64,000 nucleotides of DNA from Streptomyces spororaveus. GTDB lineage: Bacteria; Actinomycetota; Actinomycetes; Streptomycetales; Streptomycetaceae. Below the pieces are notes generated by a model. The model did no database searches. It saw only the letters and a program-made list of their open reading frames with translations, and had not been told where the DNA came from. Within the stretch, counting starts at the first letter, position 1. Each line of letters starts with the position of its first letter. Below are positions 1-7,654 of the stretch, in pieces. Where the stretch lies: assembly GCF_016755875.1 (NCBI RefSeq), contig NZ_BNED01000005.1, positions 7,763,501 through 7,827,500 on the forward strand, in the 5' to 3' direction. Both the position numbers and the translations under genes were made by a program.

Positions 1-1009
1 GGCCGCCCACGGGCGAGGCGAGGAGCGAGACGATGGCGCCGGGCAGCAGGAACTGCACGGAGGCGCGCAGGATGGAGGCGTCGAAGCCGTAGCCGGTGAG
101 GGCCTCGGGCATCTGGACGAGGTACGAGACGCCCAGGAAGTTCGCGAACATCCCGAAGCCGACGAGGACGCCGGCCAGGTTGGCCATGAGCACCGGGCGG
201 TGGACGAACATCTTCATGTCGACGAGCGGTTCGCGCACCTTGCGCTCGACGAGCACCCAGACGGCGGCCATGACGGCGGCGCCGGCGAAGCTGCCCAGCG
301 TACGGGCGGAGCCCCAGCCCCACTCGTGGCCCTGGGAGATCGGCAGCAGGAGCAGCAGCAGCGCGATGCCGAGGGTCAGCGCGCCGAGGAAGTCGGTGCG
401 CCCGCCGGTCTTGTGGCGGGTGGCGGGGACGAGGAACACGACCGCGAGCAGGGCGAGGACCGCGAAGCCGGTCGCCATCCAGAAGGCGTTGCGGTAGTCC
501 GCGCCGTCGCCGGAGGTGAGCAGTCCGGTCGCGACGAGCGCGAGCCCGCTGCCGAACGCGAGCGTGCCGCTGACCAGGGCCATGGCACCCGGCAGCTTCT
601 GCGGCCGGACCTCTTCGCGCAGGACCGACAGGGCCAGCGGGAAGATCGCGGTGGCGGCTCCCTGGAGCACCCGGCCCAGGATCAGCAGCGGCAGCGAGGA
701 CGCCAGCGCGGCGATGACGGAGCCGGCGACCATGACGCCGAGCACGGCGACCAGGGTGGGCTTCTTGCCGTGCTGGTCGCCGAACCGGCCCAGCAGCGGG
801 GTGAAGACGGCGGCCGACAGCAGGGTGGCGGTGGTCACCCAGCTCACATTGGCCGTGGTGGTGCCGAGGTCCTGGCGGATGAGGCCGAGGATCGGGACCG
901 GGAGGGTCTGCATCATCGACACGACCATGGCGGCCAGGCTCAGGGCGAAGACGATGACCGTCTCGTTCCGGTGCCCGGCGGCCGGGGTGGCGGGGGAGGG
1001 GGTGCTCAT
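1..1009 (-). CDS. MFS drug exporter, DHA2/EmrB-like, C-terminus cut by window edge
   Basis: Integral-membrane major facilitator, probably a proton-coupled exporter of small toxic molecules. About 336 residues are visible from the ATG; the rest lies beyond the left edge. After a short Ser/Pro/Ala-rich tail, hydrophobic helices follow one another with the family loop GRFGDQHGKKP near residue 75, the usual MFS loop 2-3 signature, and a second signature region GRVLQGAATAIFPLALSVLREE. The number of helices already seen suggests the 14-helix DHA2 type. It is divergent from a MarR gene across a 154-bp AT-rich gap, the usual arrangement for a MarR-controlled exporter. Family is clear; the substrate cannot be inferred. 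Confidence 0.85.
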   Translation of the reverse strand, partial: MSTPSPATPAAGHRNETVIVFALSLAAMVVSMMQTLPVPILGLIRQDLGTTTANVSWVTTATLLSAAVFTPLLGRFGDQHGKKPTLVAVLGVMVAGSVIAALASSLPLLILGRVLQGAATAIFPLALSVLREEVRPQKLPGAMALVSGTLAFGSGLALVATGLLTSGDGADYRNAFWMATGFAVLALLAVVFLVPATRHKTGGRTDFLGALTLGIALLLLLLPISQGHEWGWGSARTLGSFAGAAVMAAVWVLVERKVREPLVDMKMFVHRPVLMANLAGVLVGFGMFANFLGVSYLVQMPEALTGYGFDASILRASVQFLLPGAIVSLLASPVGG

Positions 1010-1065
1010 GGCTGGGGTGAACCTTCTTCGTGTTTCGGAGCAGAAGAGCTTCGGAACGCAGATGT

Positions 1066-1124
1066 TTGACCTTCTCAAGTAACTCGACAGACGGTAGACG
1101 TCGATAGTTAAGGTGGTCAAGTAA
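1066..1124. promoter_or_regulatory. Candidate MarR operator/promoter region with spaced repeats
   Basis: The gap between the divergent exporter and MarR genes is unusually AT-rich. TCAAGTAA occurs at 1075-1082 and again at 1117-1124, exactly 42 bp (four helical turns) apart, and TTGACC at 1066-1071 is inverted as GGTCAA at 1115-1120. Repeats on one face of the helix between a MarR gene and its presumed target suggest binding sites for the regulator. This is inference from position and sequence only. Confidence 0.4.
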
Positions 1125-1163
1125 ACAATTGATAATGTGAAACAACCTGAGTACGCTCCAGGC

Positions 1164-1601
1164 ATGAGCGACACCGCCACGCAGACCCCCACCAAGCTCC
1201 AGCTGCTGGAGCTGCTCGCCGCGATCGGCACCGCCCAGTGGCGCGAGTTCGCGGCCGCCGCGGCCCAGCACGGACTCACCTCCACCCAGGCCCGGGTCCT
1301 CGCCCAGCTCGACGGCCCCGTGCCCATGCGCGGCCTCGCGACCCTGCTGGTGTGCGACGCCTCCAACGTGACCGGCATCGTCGACCGCCTGGAGGCCCGC
1401 GAGCTGGTGCGCCGCCAGCCGGACCCCGCCGACCGCCGCGTCAAGAACGTCGTGGCGACGGACGCGGGCCGCGAGATCATCCGCCGCGTACGCGAGGAGA
1501 TGCAGGCCATGCACGGCGCGCTGGACACCCTCGACGAGGCCGAGAGCGCGACGCTCTACGCCCTGCTGGGCCGTCTGCGCCCCTCGATGGAGAAGGCCTG
1601 A
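1164..1601 (+). CDS. MarR-family transcriptional regulator
   Basis: A 145-residue winged-helix regulator of normal MarR length. The sequence runs through the dimer helix (LELLAAIGTAQWREFAAAA), the helix-turn-helix (MRGLATLLVCDASNVTGIVDRLEARELV) and the wing with the conserved DPADRRVKNV motif. I prefer the ATG at 1164 (MSDTATQTP); an in-frame ATG at 1137 would add nine residues and overlaps the AT-rich control region. It probably represses the divergent exporter and itself, released by a phenolic or drug-like ligand. The HutD-like gene begins five bases after its stop, so the two are probably co-transcribed. Confidence 0.9.
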   Translation: MSDTATQTPTKLQLLELLAAIGTAQWREFAAAAAQHGLTSTQARVLAQLDGPVPMRGLATLLVCDASNVTGIVDRLEARELVRRQPDPADRRVKNVVATDAGREIIRRVREEMQAMHGALDTLDEAESATLYALLGRLRPSMEKA

Positions 1602-1606
1602 CCGCC

Positions 1607-2245
1607 ATGGACGCGCCGAGCGGCAGCGGGATCCGGATCCTGCGGGCGGCCGACCGGGACGCCGCCGTCTGGAAGAACGGCGGGGGAGTCACCCGGGAGA
1701 TCGCGGCCTGGCCCGAGGGCGCGGGCATGGACGACTTCGGCTGGCGGGTGAGCCTGGCGGAGGTCGCCGCCGACGGGCCGTTCTCCGCCTTCCCCGGCAT
1801 CGGGCGCACCCTGACCCTCGCGGAGGGCGCGGGCATGGACCTCACGGTGGCGGGCGTGGGCCGGCTCGTGGACGAGCGCTTCGCGCCGCAGGACTTCCCC
1901 GGGGACGAGCCGACCGACTGCCGGCTGCTCGCCGGCCCCGTCGTGAACTTCAACGTGATGTACCGCAGGGGCGCGGTGGACGCGCAGACCGCCGTCGTAC
2001 GGGGCGCGCTCGCCCTCACCGTCCCGCCGGGCGGGACCGTGCTGGTGGCCGCACTGGAGGGCGGGACGGTCCTCGAACGGTCCGGGGGCCGAGCCGATCT
2101 GCTCCCGTACGACGCGGCCCTGCTGACCGGACCGCTCGACTGCGGGGTCCGTACGGCCGGACGCGCGGCCGTCGTACGGTTCGCCCCGGCTCCGGCCGCG
2201 GCCGGGGGCGGTTCTAGCGGGTGCGCGTGCGGGTGCCCAGCTTGA
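1607..2245 (+). CDS. HutD/Ves family protein
   Basis: A 212-residue protein of the HutD (Ves, DUF886) bicupin family. Diagnostic pieces are VWKNGGGVTREIAAWPEG near the start, FGWRVSLAEVAADGPFSAFPGIGRTLTLAEG, and VVNFNVMYRRG in the second half. HutD is found with histidine-utilisation genes in other bacteria but its biochemical role is unsettled; no hut genes are seen here. The start ATG lies five bases after the MarR stop, implying co-transcription. Its last 32 bp overlap the 3' end of the convergent oxidase gene, and the low-complexity tail (GGGSSGCACGCPA) is simply the reading of that overlap, so the end may not be conserved. Confidence 0.85.
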   Translation: MDAPSGSGIRILRAADRDAAVWKNGGGVTREIAAWPEGAGMDDFGWRVSLAEVAADGPFSAFPGIGRTLTLAEGAGMDLTVAGVGRLVDERFAPQDFPGDEPTDCRLLAGPVVNFNVMYRRGAVDAQTAVVRGALALTVPPGGTVLVAALEGGTVLERSGGRADLLPYDAALLTGPLDCGVRTAGRAAVVRFAPAPAAAGGGSSGCACGCPA

Positions 2246-4064
2246 TCCACTTCGCGGTGCTGGGCACCCCCTTCGCGTCGAGCAGGAAGAGCATGTAGTA
2301 CCCGGGCGGGGCGTCGGCCGTGCTCGGCGGCGTACGGAGCCCGATCGTGGAGCCGTGGACGCCGGTGATCCGGAGGTCCAGGTGGCGCTGGCTGGTGTTC
2401 ACCGAGTGGGTCACCGTCGTCGGCGCCAGCAGCACGGCGCGCCGGACGTCCTTCGCCGTCGAGCTCGTGACCTGGAAGACCGTGTCGTGGCCGAGGTCGC
2501 CCGCCGGGGCCCGGTCGAGCGCCGGCCGGGCGCCCCGGTGCAGGTAGGCGGGCTCGTAGAGCTCGATGCTGCCGTCCATCCCGTCCTTGATGTCGGGATC
2601 GTTGGCGATCTGCTGGAGCTCGTCGCCGGTGACCATCATCCGGCCGTCCGGCAGGACCAGGGCGTTGGAGTGGTAGCCGCGGGGCAGCCGCTGGGCCGGA
2701 CCCAGCTTCCAGTGGCCGCGCGCGTCGCGCAGTTCGATCTGCCGGTACTTCAGGTCGGCCTTCGGGTTGAAGGGCCCGTTGCCGTAGTTGCGGGTGTCCA
2801 GGGCGCCGTTCACCGTGATCAGGGTCCCGTCGGGCAGGATCAGCGTCCCGTCCTGGGTACGGCCGAAGGCCCTCGGCTCCTCGATGCTCCAGCGGCCGCC
2901 CGACAGCCGGTACGTGAGCGGGTCGCGCGGGTCGCCGCCCAGGACCAGGACGGAGTCCGGGCCCCGGAAGCCGGCCGGCAGCGGTACGGCCGAGCCGTAG
3001 CCCCGGAAGTCGGCGGGCCGCCGGGGCAGATCGGTACGGGTGTCCTTCACCGGGTCGAACAGCCACTGCTGGTCGGCGTCGCGGCCGAGTCCGTAGATCT
3101 TGCCGTCCCGCAGCGAGAAGAGGTGCGGATAGTCGTTGCGGAAGGGGGCCCGGGACCGGAGCGGCTCCGCGGGGACATTCGCCGGGATGTCGTACGAACG
3201 CCAGGGCACGGGCCGTCCGAGCGCGGGGAAGCGCTCCACCACCGGGGTGGGCGTGCCCGTACCGCGCTCGGACTGGCCGGACATGATGATCTGCCGGCCG
3301 TCCGGCCCGGTCACCACCGACGGGTACCAGCGGCCCACGGCCATGTCGCGGTTGCGGAACCACTTCTCGGTCCACGGGTCGAACACGAAGGAGAGCTTGG
3401 CGCCGCTGCCGCCCTTGCCGCCCACGTTGCCGCCGAACACCCCCACCATCCCGTTGGGGAGGTACGAGTGGCCGGCGCAGAAGAACGGCGCGGGGCGCGG
3501 TGCGTAGGCGCCGTCGGGCATCAGCACCACCGGCGGCGGCACGTTCGTGAAGGCCCCGGCCCCGGTTCCCCTGGCCGGATCCCAGAGGTAGGCGCGACCC
3601 GCGTTGGTCCGGCCGACCGTGTTGGTGGGGCCGGTCTCCTTGGTGGGATCGGCTTCCACGCGTTCGAAGGAGAAGAGCAGCACCTTGCCCGTCGGCAGCT
3701 GGGCCACATGGACGCCGAAGTCGGGGGAGGGGAAGAACCGGGTGAACCGGCCGAAGCGCGCCGCGTCGAACTTCGCGTTGCCCTTGCGCTGCGACTCCTC
3801 CAGTGCGGCCAGGCTCGACGTGCGCTTCGACTGCGGATAGCCCTGGTTGCCCTTGGCCGCTTCCCGCAGCCGCGCGTGCGCGCGGGCGTGCTCCTCGCCG
3901 AGCACCCCCGCCTCGTCGCCGGTGTGACGGGCCGCGGCGAAGGCCGGGGCGGGTCCCGCCAGGGCGACGGCCAGGGCGGTGGTGAGCACCAGCGCCGACA
4001 GGGAGGCGCGGCGGGGCCGGGGTCGTGGTCGCGGTGCGCGGGACGGGCGTGGTGCGCGGGACAT
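2214..4064 (-). CDS. Secreted galactose/glyoxal oxidase-like copper radical oxidase (kelch plus DUF1929)
   Basis: A roughly 616-residue exported protein. The N-terminus is Arg-rich followed by SLSALVLTTALAVALAGPAPAFA, a signal peptide with an unusually basic n-region. The body is a kelch beta-propeller. FFCAGHSYLPNG (Cys196) and GRWYPS (Tyr247) match the Cys-Tyr pair that forms the radical cofactor in galactose and glyoxal oxidases. The C-terminal DUF1929 domain has THSVNTSQRH, whose His is a copper-ligand position. Family members oxidise aldehydes or primary alcohols to give H2O2. In Streptomyces, GlxA acts with cellulose synthase-like CslA at hyphal tips; no cslA is adjacent here, so this may be a paralogue. 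An in-frame start 16 codons upstream is possible but spoils the signal peptide. Confidence 0.82.
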   Translation of the reverse strand: MSRAPRPSRAPRPRPRPRRASLSALVLTTALAVALAGPAPAFAAARHTGDEAGVLGEEHARAHARLREAAKGNQGYPQSKRTSSLAALEESQRKGNAKFDAARFGRFTRFFPSPDFGVHVAQLPTGKVLLFSFERVEADPTKETGPTNTVGRTNAGRAYLWDPARGTGAGAFTNVPPPVVLMPDGAYAPRPAPFFCAGHSYLPNGMVGVFGGNVGGKGGSGAKLSFVFDPWTEKWFRNRDMAVGRWYPSVVTGPDGRQIIMSGQSERGTGTPTPVVERFPALGRPVPWRSYDIPANVPAEPLRSRAPFRNDYPHLFSLRDGKIYGLGRDADQQWLFDPVKDTRTDLPRRPADFRGYGSAVPLPAGFRGPDSVLVLGGDPRDPLTYRLSGGRWSIEEPRAFGRTQDGTLILPDGTLITVNGALDTRNYGNGPFNPKADLKYRQIELRDARGHWKLGPAQRLPRGYHSNALVLPDGRMMVTGDELQQIANDPDIKDGMDGSIELYEPAYLHRGARPALDRAPAGDLGHDTVFQVTSSTAKDVRRAVLLAPTTVTHSVNTSQRHLDLRITGVHGSTIGLRTPPSTADAPPGYYMLFLLDAKGVPSTAKWIKLGTRTRTR

Positions 4065-4319
4065 GGGACTCCTCACCGCAGGAGGGCCCGGCGCGCGGGC
4101 CGGGCCCAGCACCCGCTGATTGCCTGAAGGACTTCGCCGATATTAGGAAAAACCGGGGTGAGTTCCCCGTGCGACTCGGCGCTCCGCGCCACCTGGGGCC
4201 GTTCGGCGGAGGGGTTGAGGTAGATTTATCGTTTCTGCGGTGACCTGCTTCGGCCATCGAGGTGAGACCGCGTGCCCGTCGGCCGACCGGGGCCGACGCG
4301 GACCGCTATCCATGGCGGT
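4065..4319. promoter_or_regulatory. Divergent intergenic control region
   Basis: A 255-bp gap between the oxidase and the DUF4360-type gene with two AT-rich patches, around 4135-4152 (including TAATAT read on the minus strand) and around 4219-4236 (AGATTTATCGTTT). These are the only plausible promoter cores in the gap. No clear matched -35/-10 pair could be assigned with confidence, and no coding frame is supported. Confidence 0.3.
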
Positions 4320-4982
4320 GTGATCAAGTCCCTCCGCACCGGATTCACCGCAGCCGCCGTGACCGCGACCTTCGTCGCGCTCACCCCCGCCGCCGGGGCC
4401 TCGTCCTCGGCGCCCTCGGCCCCCACCGACCAGGTCACCGTGGACGTCGCCTCCGTGAACGGATCGGGCTGCCGTCCAGGCAGTGCCGCCGTCGCCGTGT
4501 CGCCGGACAACTCGGCCTTCACCGTCACCTACAGCGAATACCTGGCCCAGGCCGGCGGCGGTGTCGCCGCCGTCGAGGGCCGCAAGAACTGCCTGCTCTC
4601 CCTCGACGTCCACGTCCCCCAGGGGTACACCTACGCCGTGGCCAAGGTCGACTACCGCGGCTTCGGCAGCCTCGCGCCGGGCGCGGTCGGCACGCAGAAG
4701 GCCAGTTACTACTTCCAGGGCATGAGCCAGACCGCGTACCGGACCCACAAGTTCAACGGCGAGTACGTCGACAACTGGCAGGCGACCGACACCACGGGCA
4801 TCGAGGCCCTGGTCTGGGCGCCCTGCGGTGAGCAGCGCAACTTCAACATCAACACCGAGCTGCGTGCGGAGGTCGGCACGTCGGACCCGGCGCACACCAG
4901 CTTCATGGCGCTCGACTCGACGGACGGCAGCATCAACAGCGTGTACCACTTCTCCTGGAAGCAGTGCCCGGTCCGGCGCTGA
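4320..4982 (+). CDS. Secreted DUF4360 domain protein
   Basis: A 220-residue exported protein. From the GTG at 4320 the N-terminus IKSLRTGFTAAAVTATFVALTPAAGA is a typical Sec signal peptide. The mature part starts with VTVDVASVNGSGCRPGSAAVAVSPDNSAFTVTYSEYLAQAGGG, the DUF4360 pattern (early Cys and NSAFTVTYS), and later has Cys residues that could form disulfides (KNCLL, WAPCGE, KQCPV). Function is unknown; members are extracellular and frequent in Streptomyces and fungi. An upstream GTG at 4272 would add residues before the signal peptide, so I reject it. No good ribosome binding site precedes 4320, so the transcript may be leaderless. Confidence 0.8.
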   Translation: MIKSLRTGFTAAAVTATFVALTPAAGASSSAPSAPTDQVTVDVASVNGSGCRPGSAAVAVSPDNSAFTVTYSEYLAQAGGGVAAVEGRKNCLLSLDVHVPQGYTYAVAKVDYRGFGSLAPGAVGTQKASYYFQGMSQTAYRTHKFNGEYVDNWQATDTTGIEALVWAPCGEQRNFNINTELRAEVGTSDPAHTSFMALDSTDGSINSVYHFSWKQCPVRR

Positions 4983-5006
4983 TCCGGGAGCGTTCCCTCC
5001 CCGTGC

Positions 5007-5035
5007 GCGGGGGCCCGCCGTCGGCGGGCCCCCGC
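5007..5035. terminator. Hairpin terminator between convergent genes
   Basis: A perfect 14-base inverted repeat, GCGGGGGCCCGCCG at 5007-5020 and its complement at 5022-5035, separated by one base (functional loop three bases). It sits 24 bp after the DUF4360 gene stop and 19 bp from the stop of the convergent LacI gene. There is no U-tract, as is usual in Streptomyces. Confidence 0.8.
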
Positions 5036-5053
5036 GGCGTGTCCGGTGCCGGG

Positions 5054-6103
5054 TCAGGCCGACGCGCGCCGCACCAGTGCCGTGGCGGTGATCACCGGAT
5101 CGGGCGCGATCCGCCCGTCCGGACCGCCGTTCAGGCGGTGCATCAGGAGGCGGGCCATCAGGCGGCCCATCCCCTCGATGTCCTGGCGCACCGTCGTCAG
5201 CGGCGGGTCGGCGCTCTCCGCTACCGGTTCGGCGTCGTCGAAACCGACCAGCGCCACGTCCCCGGGCACCGTCCGGCCGGCCTCCCGCAGCACGCGCAGC
5301 GCGCCGGTCGCCATCAGGTCGTTCCCGGCGAAGACGGCGTCGATCCCGGCGTCCCGGTGCAGCAGTTCCGTCATCGCGCGGGCCCCGCCCGCCGGGGTGA
5401 AGTCCCCTTCGGCGAACAGCTCCGGGCCGGTGGCCGCCAGGGCGTCCCGGTATCCGCTCAGCCGGTCGGCCGCCGAGGTCTGGTCGAGCGGGCCGGCGAT
5501 GTGCGCGATCCGCCTCCGGCCCTGTGCCAGCAGATAGCGCACGGCCTCCCGCGCGCCCCCGCGGTTGTCGGCGTCGACGTAGACCACGCCCTCGCCGCCG
5601 TGTTCCCCGGTGCCGGTGGTCCAGCCGGGCCGGCCGCCGTAGACCGTGGGCATGCCGATGCGGCGCGTGATGGCGGGCAGCGGGTCGTCGGTGTGCAGGG
5701 AGAAGGCGAGGGCTCCGTCGACGTGGCCGCCCGCCAGGTAGCGCTCGATCCGGTCGTAGTCGCCACGGTCCTCGACCAGCAGCAGGACGAGCTGGGTGTC
5801 GTGCGCGGTCAACTCCTTGGCGATGCCGCGGACCTGGCGGGAGAAGAACGGGTCCGAGAAGATCCGGATCTCCGGCTCGGCGATGATCACCGCGACGGCT
5901 CCGGTGCGGCGGGTCACCAGCGTGCGCGCCGCGTGATTGGGGACGTATCCCAGCTCGCGGATCGCCGTACGCACCCGGTCCACCAGATGCGCGCGGACCC
6001 CGTCGCCGCCGTTGACCACGCGGGACGCGGTGGCCCGGGACACCCCGGCGTGCTCGGCGACGGCCTCCAGGGTGGGGCGGCTGCCGGGACGCGGCTCGGT
6101 CAC
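5054..6103 (-). CDS. LacI-family transcriptional regulator
   Basis: A 349-residue sugar-type repressor. The GTG at 6103 is preceded by a GGAGGA site. The DNA-binding domain is RPTLEAVAEHAGVSRATASRVVNGGDGVRAHLVDRVRTAIRELGYVPNHAARTL, including the hinge that inserts in the minor groove. The periplasmic-binding-protein-like effector domain follows, with GALAFSLHTDDPLPAI, DAVFAGNDLMATGALRVL and VALVGFDDAEPVAESADPPLTTV. No sugar transporter or hydrolase adjoins it, so the regulon cannot be read from context. Confidence 0.92.
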   Translation of the reverse strand: MTEPRPGSRPTLEAVAEHAGVSRATASRVVNGGDGVRAHLVDRVRTAIRELGYVPNHAARTLVTRRTGAVAVIIAEPEIRIFSDPFFSRQVRGIAKELTAHDTQLVLLLVEDRGDYDRIERYLAGGHVDGALAFSLHTDDPLPAITRRIGMPTVYGGRPGWTTGTGEHGGEGVVYVDADNRGGAREAVRYLLAQGRRRIAHIAGPLDQTSAADRLSGYRDALAATGPELFAEGDFTPAGGARAMTELLHRDAGIDAVFAGNDLMATGALRVLREAGRTVPGDVALVGFDDAEPVAESADPPLTTVRQDIEGMGRLMARLLMHRLNGGPDGRIAPDPVITATALVRRASA

Positions 6104-6192
6104 GGATGCTCCTCCACGGTGTCCACGGGTGGTGGCCTCGACGGGCAGCAGAGTAACCGGTGATCGCCCCCGGTCGCTGCCCCGTAGGCGGG

Positions 6193-6621
6193 TTACGGCC
6201 GGATGGCGGCCCGCTCCAGCAGGTCCCGCAGTACGCGCTGCTCCTCCGGGGCGAGGCCGGACAGCGGGGAGTCGACGGCGAGGAGCCCGAGGAGACGCTC
6301 GCGCAGTGCGGTGCCCTCGTCGGTGAGGACGAGCTGCTTCGCGCGCCGGTCGGTGGGGTGCGGATGGCGCTCGATCAGGCTCTGCTTCTCCAGCTTGTCG
6401 ACGACGAAGGTGGTGTTGGACGGCTCGCAGCTCATGCGTTCGGCGAGCTCGCGCATGGTCATCGGCCCGCTCATCTCCCGCAGCGCGGTGGCCTGGGACG
6501 CGGTGAGGCCCAGGGTGGCGGCGCGCTCCCGTACGTGCTCGGAGATCCGCTGGGCCAGTCCGTTCACCAGGCCGCACAGCTGGCGCTCGGCGATGGCCTG
6601 GAGCTCCGGGGGCGTCGTCAT
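6193..6621 (-). CDS. MarR-family transcriptional regulator
   Basis: A 142-residue MarR protein. Dimer helix ELQAIAERQLCGLVNGLAQRI, recognition region MTMRELAERMSCEPSNTTFVVDKLEKQSLIERHPHPTDRRAKQLVLTDEG, and C-terminal dimer helices are all present. It is divergent from a metallo-beta-lactamase-fold hydrolase, with a 7-1-7 inverted repeat (6663-6677) in the gap, so I infer that it controls that hydrolase and itself. A single Cys in the recognition helix region (RMSCEP) could be redox-sensitive, which is speculation. Confidence 0.9.
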   Translation of the reverse strand: MTTPPELQAIAERQLCGLVNGLAQRISEHVRERAATLGLTASQATALREMSGPMTMRELAERMSCEPSNTTFVVDKLEKQSLIERHPHPTDRRAKQLVLTDEGTALRERLLGLLAVDSPLSGLAPEEQRVLRDLLERAAIRP

Positions 6622-6662
6622 GCCCCCACTCTAACAAGTCCGTGAAGCGGAAATATTTACAG

Positions 6663-6677
6663 CTTGAATGATTCAAG
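6663..6677. promoter_or_regulatory. Candidate MarR operator, inverted repeat
   Basis: CTTGAAT-G-ATTCAAG is a perfect seven-base inverted repeat around one central base, lying in the AT-rich gap between the MarR gene (start 6621) and the divergent hydrolase (start 6751). Size and symmetry fit MarR operators. It is the only strong dyad in the gap. Confidence 0.6.
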
Positions 6678-6750
6678 TTTGATGTTTATGGTGACGTCGT
6701 CGCCGCGGAGCAGCCGCGGCGGCCTGACGGCGACTCACAGGAGAGACCCC

Positions 6751-7635
6751 ATGGCTGACGTGACGATGACTCAGGACGCACGACTGCGCCGTCCGTCCGG
6801 AATCCGCTCGATCCGGCTCGGCGACACGAAGGTGTCGTACGTGCCGGACGGCGACGTGCGGCTGCGGCCGAAGCAGCTGCTCCAGGACAGCACCGACGAG
6901 GTGTGGGCCGCGCACCCCGAGTACCTGGACGCCACCGGCCACCTGGTGGGGAGCATCGGCGGACTGCTCGTGGAGCACGGCGACCGCGCCCTGCTGATCG
7001 ACGCGGGCTTCGGCCCGCAGGCGCACGAGGCTCCGGAGGGCCCGCTCGCCGCCATCCGGGGCGGCGCGCTCGTGCGCAGCCTGGCCGAACTCGGCCGCAC
7101 CCCCGAGGACGTCGAGGCGGTGGCCTTCACCCACCTCCACGCCGACCACCTCGGCTGGGCCTGTCACCCTGCGCCCGGCGGCGCGCGGCCGGTGTTCGCC
7201 CACGCCGAGTACCTGGTCTCCGAGCCCGAATGGGAGCGGCGCGACCTCCTGGAGGCCCAGGGCATGGCCGATCAGGTCGCCGCCCTGGCACCGCGCGTCC
7301 GTACGATCACGGACGGTCAGGAGGTCTTCCCCGGCGTGCGGGTGCGGATCACCCCCGGCCACACCGTCGGACACGCCGAGTACGTGATCACCGGTGGCGG
7401 ACGGCGGCTGATCGCCTTCGGGGACGCCGTGCACTCGCCCCTCCAGATCGACCACCCCGCATGGTCCTCGGGCTTCGACCACGACGGCACCCTCACCGCC
7501 GGCCACCGCCACCGCCTCGTCGCCGAGCTGGCGGAGCCCGGCACCGTCGGCTTCGGCGTCCACTTCGCCGACGTGGTGTTCGGCCAGGTCCGCCGGGACG
7601 GCGACGGCCCGGCCTGGCGGCCCCTGGACGCGTGA
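6751..7635 (+). CDS. Metallo-beta-lactamase-fold hydrolase
   Basis: A 294-residue MBL-fold enzyme. THLHADHLGW places the zinc motif HxHxDH at residues 128-133. The second-site ligands follow in TPGHTVGHAEY and FGDAVHSPLQ. The N-terminal part (IRSIRLGDTKVSYVPDGDV) resembles the lactonase-like and AttM/AidA-like branches, so quorum-signal or other lactone hydrolysis is possible but not shown. The ATG at 6751 follows the ribosome binding site ACAGGAGAG. It is transcribed divergently from a MarR gene with an operator candidate between, suggesting induction by the substrate of the enzyme. Confidence 0.88.
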   Translation: MADVTMTQDARLRRPSGIRSIRLGDTKVSYVPDGDVRLRPKQLLQDSTDEVWAAHPEYLDATGHLVGSIGGLLVEHGDRALLIDAGFGPQAHEAPEGPLAAIRGGALVRSLAELGRTPEDVEAVAFTHLHADHLGWACHPAPGGARPVFAHAEYLVSEPEWERRDLLEAQGMADQVAALAPRVRTITDGQEVFPGVRVRITPGHTVGHAEYVITGGGRRLIAFGDAVHSPLQIDHPAWSSGFDHDGTLTAGHRHRLVAELAEPGTVGFGVHFADVVFGQVRRDGDGPAWRPLDA

Positions 7636-7654
7636 CCCGCGGGCCGGGCGGCGG

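Noticed and set aside
5054..6676. 540-codon LacI frame extending to 6676
   Set aside because: The extension overlaps the MarR gene and its operator; a GTG with GGAGGA at 6103 begins the normal LacI N-terminus.
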